9,250 bases of DNA from Patescibacteria group bacterium (GTDB taxonomy: Bacteria > Patescibacteriota > Kazan-3B-28 > UBA10110), in NCBI GenBank assembly GCA_003524745.1, contig DQGN01000029.1:7156-16405 (forward strand), written 5' to 3'. The stretch's first letter is position 1. Each line of letters opens with the position of its first letter. Made by a program: the position numbers and the translations under genes. Below, piece after piece: positions 4,712 to 9,250 of the stretch. Below the pieces are notes generated by a model. The model was not told where the DNA came from. It made no database searches and was given only the letters and a program-made list of their open reading frames with translations.

Positions 4712-7700
4712 TTAATTAAAGAATGGATCGCCGCCCTCAAACCAGTTATTGACCAGGAATCCAACATCAATAGAGTTAATAAAATTATCATTATTCATAT
4801 CGGAGATTAGGAAGGCAGGATCAGGCTCTTCCGGGTAACTCTTAAACCACTGGTTGACGGCATAACCAACATCGATAGAGTTGATTAGGTTGTCTGGGAA
4901 AATATCCCCCGCAGTCATTTGCGGGAAACTCACCGCATGCGGAGTAGTTTGTTCTAAATCAATCGTTAATTGCCCGGCATTGTCAGCCTGCGTCCAGAAA
5001 TGACGGGTGGAACGAGCATACACGGTATAAGTAGCACCGTCGGTGAGCAAGACTTTGGCGACAGGAACATCGATGGTGATAATCTGGCCAACTACAGCCG
5101 TGGGCGCTAAATTAGTCAGGGAAAGATCGTAATCATCTTTGGTGGCAGCACCGGCAGGATATAAGTTAAGCGTAAATAACGAGGGCAAGGTGGTATTCGG
5201 AATATCCTCGGTTGGAATAGTCAGGCTGATCATGATGGCGTCAGAAATTGTACTGAGAATGGTCAGACTAGCATCGGCTGTGTGCACAATAGTTCCAGCC
5301 GTGCCCTTGACCGCAAAAGTAATCGGGGTGTCTAAATTAGTTGGATTAGCTGAAATATTAATCGTAATCACCACCGATTGCTGGTTGCTAATTATTTCAC
5401 CATAAATAATATCCGTTGAAGATATATCCGTACCAAATTTACTGATGAGATCATCTACATCAACCACAACATTATCAGTAAAGCTGGCACCATAAATGAT
5501 GGTGGCAGTATAAGTTACGACACCATTGGCTTGGGTAGATTGGTCAATAGGTTCAACCATCACCAGATTAAAGTCATCAGGAGCTACTGATCCGGTCAAA
5601 ATAGTGCCTTCGGGAGATGAGGTTAAAGTGATGGCAGTATTGCCGCCTAACCGGCCGGTAACTTGGAAACGATAACTCCCTTCGAGCAAGTTAATTCCCA
5701 TGCCGGTAGACAAGAATATTTTGAACGGCACCACGGCCCCGTAACCAAACTCGGTGATAATATTATTTTCATAGCCGGGCACAACTTCTACCCAGGCGTG
5801 CAGACCCACGGGAGGACTGTCCAGCCAACTAATCCCGATGATCATATTTTGGAAAGTGGGATCGTTGGCGGACAAATCAGCGGTGGCGATTAAATCATAC
5901 GAGATAGGCGTATTGGTGTCATTGGGCAGATATTTGGCATAAGGCGCAGTTTCAGTGGTGGCAAAAGTAATTGTGCCGATCTCGCCGGAAGCGAGGGTGT
6001 AATCCAACGCTACGCTTTCCACCCAAGGCTGATCGATAATAGTCAAGCTATTATCGGGAGTATACATAAATATCCGGAAGCGCAAGGCACGGACATTCAC
6101 AAAACTCGGATCGGCGTTAAGTGCCATTAATTTATCTAAATTATCTTGGCTATTTTCCGTCATCACGAAGTAGCCTGTGCCCAGGCCATCATCCCCCACA
6201 AATATAGGCGTAATGCCATCGGCGGCAAACAGGCCCACTGCCACTTGCACCCATCCCCCATTATTATTGGTGGGATAATCTTCGGCCAATATGGCAATAC
6301 TATCCAGCCTAATCATTTCAGTAACCGAATAGACGGGTGATAAGTATCGTACCGTTTTGGGAGTAGTTAAAATACTATCATAGGTATAGGTAGCGTCTTC
6401 GCTGGTGCTACCGGCATCGGTAACCACATGCACGCCGACAGCACCATTACCACTGGGAGCAATAGCGCGAATCAGGGTATCGCTCCAGAAAATCACACCC
6501 GCTGATTTGGCGCCAAAAATAACTTGGCCGGTACCTTGACTGACGCCAAAATTAATATTGTTAGTGGGGGTGATGTTCACTAATGTACCGCCGGTGGCCG
6601 GACCATGATCAGGGTTCAAGGCGATAGTGAACAGATTGCCGGCAGGAAGATAAGTGTAGCCATTCACTAGTGTGTCGGCTTGGCTGTCTGGATTAGTGAC
6701 AGTGACATCAACCGACCCTGCGGTATGAACGGGAGTTACTATGTCTAATTGAGTGGAGCTGACAAAGGTAACGATGGCAGCCGTGCCACCAAAAGTGACG
6801 GTGGCACCACTAACAAAGTTGGTCCCAGTAATAGTCACGGCAGTACCACCGGTTGCCGGACCTATGTTGGGAACAATATCGGTAATGGTGGGGGGTATAC
6901 CTCCAGCAACATATTCGAACCCATTGGCTAATACTGCTGGCGTGATGATCCCGGAACCAGTGACAGTAATATCTACAAAACCAATTTGAGCGGCAGCTGG
7001 TACGGATGATACTGCAATGGTAGTGTTATCAGTGACAGTAAATGGCGCTTCGTTGACGCCAAATCTTACCGAAACAATCGGCGCTACCGTAGGGTCAGTA
7101 AAGCCCATCCCGTAAATAGTCGCGGGATAACCACCAGCCACATCACCCTTGGCTGGATCAACACTATCAACCCTAAAAGTGCCAACTATGATGCCCATGT
7201 AGGTATACCCATTAGGCAAAACGCCCATATTATCTGAATTGGCTACTATTACATCTACCTGGGTACCTAGTATACCTGCCGGGACTACAGCCGTAAGATA
7301 AATATCGTTTTTAACGGAGAAAGATATCGCTTCGTTAACACCAAATTTGACAGAGTTGATCGGGAAAGTCGTGCTATCAAAACCGGTACCATAAATATTA
7401 ACGGTATTACCACCAAGATATGACCCGCTATTAGGCACGACTTGAGTTACTCTAATATCAGAAGAAATGTTATCAACATAGGTGTAACCTTCTATCAAAA
7501 CATCACTACCCGCTAAAGAACTGACCGATACATCTACTTTTGCTACCAACCCCCCCGGACCCGGTGGAACAGTCGCGGTAATTTGAGTATCACTATCTAC
7601 GGTGAAATCGGATGCCAGCAGTTGAATAGCGCCAAAATTTACTCTATTGATGCCGCCTCCCGCCAAAAATCCAATTCCTTCAATAAACACTTCGTTGCCA

Positions 7701-9250
7701 CCAGCCATCTTGCCATAATTCGGAACTATGCCGGTAATAACCACATTTTTATAGGTATAACCATTAACCAGCCGATTGCTTTGCGTTAGGTTCCCCACAT
7801 CTTCAGCCACAATGACATCTACCGCCCCAGCGCCGGTGGTGCTGGCTGGCACAATAACATTCAAGAGACTTGAATTTACAAATTCAACTAATGGAGAAGG
7901 GTTGCTGCCAAAAACAACATAGGTATTGGTATTGAAATCGGTACCGACAATGATTACTTCATTACCGCCGTTGACATGTCCGTAATTCGGGATGACATCC
8001 GTGATCGTGGGGGGCGGGGGCAGTTCATCGTATTCAATTGTGACCGAATCTAAAATGGGGCTAGAAAAACCAACCGGGTTAGTATTACGATAAAAAATTG
8101 CCTGAACAAATAAATTCCCAGCTCCGACTTGGCTACTGAATTTACTAATATTAGTATTAATATAAGCCGCTAAACTGGCTTCCGTAGTAATATCATCGGA
8201 AAACACCCAATCCCCCGCCAGATTCACATAATACCAGGGACCGGTGTTGCTGACATTGCTAATCCGATAATAAAAGTCGCCATTAACCGTTACATTGGAA
8301 AAACTGACCAGGTTGTTAAACGGCACGGTCATATTATTGACTACGGTTTGGGCATTAGCCGCATTGCCGAACCACGCTACCCCTTTATAGGGGTTGCCGC
8401 TTTGCCAGAAACCGCCCGCCCACAAAGTTTGACCATCTGACAGTGTGATGACATCACTAATCAACACACTAGGAGCTATATCAATATCAATCGCAGTGTT
8501 AACTTCGAAGAAATCAGCGCCGTTGACAGACCGCAAAATGGTGCCGTTTGTTAAGGGCAACCAAAGATTGCCGGTATATCCATCCACATGGATAAACCCT
8601 AAGCCACTAGCGGCAGGAACATTTATTTGGTCAAACACATCCGAACCTCCCATCCCTCCGGGAGTTTGAGATTTCATAATATATCCGTTATCAGTCGTAA
8701 CATAAATATATCCCGCCAAATCTTTGGCTATACTCAATGCCGCCGTGTGATTGGTCGTGCCGGAAAATGTCGCTTGAATCCAATCCGAGTCATCGTCGTT
8801 GTCTTTGTAGTAGATAAGAGAATCTCCTGTGCCAACATGCGCAAGATCTTTGGAGACGGTGGCATAAATCCGATTATTGGTTTGCAGAAAATTATTTACT
8901 GATTTAGCCCAAGGAATCGAGTACCCGTAAACAGGCAATCCTAAAGTGCCTGAAGCAGAGTAAATGGCTACGCTGGTAGCCGACGGGATTTTAGGGGTAA
9001 CACCGGCATACAAACGACCGGAGGTAGTTTTTTGGATGCCGGAATCAACGCTGTATGTATCTGGTAGTGGTATATATTCCAAATCATTTAGTTGGTTGGC
9101 CACTAGTTCAGAGTGGACAATGGCGCCAATTTCTTCGGCTGGATTGGGACCGGCTGTTCTGCCCAAACCAAACACCCTACCTTCAAGGCCAGTAGACTCG
9201 GCGAATCTTTTGATCCGAATATCTGAAGTTGTGGTGAACTCATCCCAAGA
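4712..9250 (-). CDS. Giant secreted IPT/TIG-repeat protein with C-terminal dockerin; N-terminus outside window
   Basis: The frame stays open to the window edge, so this gene is 5'-partial with at least 1512 residues visible. The internal GTG at 9175 is not a convincing start, because 25 sense codons precede it. Numbering from that GTG: residues about 50-275 hold propeller-like blades (LYAGV, RIYATVS, YIYVTTDNGYIMKS, LWLPLTNGTILRS, TLWAGGF) resembling BNR/sialidase-type repeats. About 285-383 is a beta-sandwich ending in SPILDSVTIEY. Six IPT/TIG repeats follow (about 388-476, 479-567, 575-660, 666-756, 761-843 and 847-932), most ending in NGYTY or similar. A region at 940-1060 partly repeats the 350-383 pattern; 1060-1410 is further Ig-like sequence. 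A dockerin pair closes the protein (1424-1435 and 1459-1470, both with INSID). No catalytic domain is recognised. The likely role is adhesion or surface assembly through the dockerin (inference). It is probably the first or upstream gene of an operon with the half-dockerin gene. Confidence 0.85.
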   Translation of the reverse strand, partial: SWDEFTTTSDIRIKRFAESTGLEGRVFGLGRTAGPNPAEEIGAIVHSELVANQLNDLEYIPLPDTYSVDSGIQKTTSGRLYAGVTPKIPSATSVAIYSASGTLGLPVYGYSIPWAKSVNNFLQTNNRIYATVSKDLAHVGTGDSLIYYKDNDDDSDWIQATFSGTTNHTAALSIAKDLAGYIYVTTDNGYIMKSQTPGGMGGSDVFDQINVPAASGLGFIHVDGYTGNLWLPLTNGTILRSVNGADFFEVNTAIDIDIAPSVLISDVITLSDGQTLWAGGFWQSGNPYKGVAWFGNAANAQTVVNNMTVPFNNLVSFSNVTVNGDFYYRISNVSNTGPWYYVNLAGDWVFSDDITTEASLAAYINTNISKFSSQVGAGNLFVQAIFYRNTNPVGFSSPILDSVTIEYDELPPPPTITDVIPNYGHVNGGNEVIIVGTDFNTNTYVVFGSNPSPLVEFVNSSLLNVIVPASTTGAGAVDVIVAEDVGNLTQSNRLVNGYTYKNVVITGIVPNYGKMAGGNEVFIEGIGFLAGGGINRVNFGAIQLLASDFTVDSDTQITATVPPGPGGLVAKVDVSVSSLAGSDVLIEGYTYVDNISSDIRVTQVVPNSGSYLGGNTVNIYGTGFDSTTFPINSVKFGVNEAISFSVKNDIYLTAVVPAGILGTQVDVIVANSDNMGVLPNGYTYMGIIVGTFRVDSVDPAKGDVAGGYPATIYGMGFTDPTVAPIVSVRFGVNEAPFTVTDNTTIAVSSVPAAAQIGFVDITVTGSGIITPAVLANGFEYVAGGIPPTITDIVPNIGPATGGTAVTITGTNFVSGATVTFGGTAAIVTFVSSTQLDIVTPVHTAGSVDVTVTNPDSQADTLVNGYTYLPAGNLFTIALNPDHGPATGGTLVNITPTNNINFGVSQGTGQVIFGAKSAGVIFWSDTLIRAIAPSGNGAVGVHVVTDAGSTSEDATYTYDSILTTPKTVRYLSPVYSVTEMIRLDSIAILAEDYPTNNNGGWVQVAVGLFAADGITPIFVGDDGLGTGYFVMTENSQDNLDKLMALNADPSFVNVRALRFRIFMYTPDNSLTIIDQPWVESVALDYTLASGEIGTITFATTETAPYAKYLPNDTNTPISYDLIATADLSANDPTFQNMIIGISWLDSPPVGLHAWVEVVPGYENNIITEFGYGAVVPFKIFLSTGMGINLLEGSYRFQVTGRLGGNTAITLTSSPEGTILTGSVAPDDFNLVMVEPIDQSTQANGVVTYTATIIYGASFTDNVVVDVDDLISKFGTDISSTDIIYGEIISNQQSVVITINISANPTNLDTPITFAVKGTAGTIVHTADASLTILSTISDAIMISLTIPTEDIPNTTLPSLFTLNLYPAGAATKDDYDLSLTNLAPTAVVGQIITIDVPVAKVLLTDGATYTVYARSTRHFWTQADNAGQLTIDLEQTTPHAVSFPQMTAGDIFPDNLINSIDVGYAVNQWFKSYPEEPDPAFLISDMNNDNFINSIDVGFLVNNWFEGGDPFFN
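4766..4906 (-). other. Dockerin domain (paired F-hand repeats) of the giant protein
   Basis: Two repeats are visible: DIFPDNLINSID then VGYAVNQWF, and DMNNDNFINSID then VGFLVNNWF, separated by a Pro/Glu-rich linker. The second loop has good calcium ligands (D, N, D, N, D at 1, 3, 5, 9, 12). The first has F at position 3, so its calcium site may be weaker. The near-identity of the two halves gives the internal symmetry typical of dockerins, which in known cases allows two binding orientations on a cohesin. Confidence 0.88.

Noticed and set aside
4712..9250. CRISPR array or DNA-level tandem repeats in the giant gene
   Set aside because: The repeated patches (for example near 6590 and 6850) are the same positions of homologous IPT/TIG domains; they are diverged at the DNA level and spaced by whole domains.

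Overview
The window reads as bacterial chromosome from a lineage with simple, adhesin-rich surface genes, most like a candidate-phyla-radiation (Patescibacteria/CPR) genome. That assignment is inference from the style of the surface proteins (cohesin, dockerin, IPT/TIG and propeller modules), the small GIY-YIG remnant and the abundant short palindromic repeats; there is no rRNA or other phylogenetic marker apart from Obg. The genetic code looks standard: genes end in TAA or TAG, and no in-frame TGA is needed. All four coding genes and the one pseudogene lie on the minus strand, so transcription runs from high to low coordinates.

From the right edge leftwards: a giant secreted or surface protein (4712 to beyond 9250, start outside the window) carries an N-terminal propeller-like region, six IPT/TIG repeats, further beta-sandwich regions and a C-terminal dockerin pair. 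Eleven bases later comes a 364-residue membrane-anchored protein (3606-4700) that ends in half a dockerin. A perfect-consensus sigma70-type promoter (3556-3584) then drives a 510-residue surface protein (1981-3513) with a signal peptide, a cohesin-like domain, three IPT/TIG repeats and a C-terminal hydrophobic anchor. A clear intrinsic terminator (1904-1933) closes that unit.

Next is a GIY-YIG endonuclease gene broken by a one-base frameshift (1520-1839) and bracketed by inverted copies of a short palindromic repeat, followed by an intact obg GTPase gene (242-1513). The last 240 bases (1-241) hold no gene. They contain an imperfect 50-base duplication, one copy of which is split by a 33-base palindromic insertion, plus two further inverted repeats.

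The three surface genes are best read together as a compact cohesin-dockerin module. The 510-residue protein could be a cell-bound receptor and the two dockerin proteins its ligands, giving a non-cellulosomal assembly of adhesin-like proteins (no glycoside hydrolase domain is recognised here). Obg is housekeeping and appears unrelated to that module.
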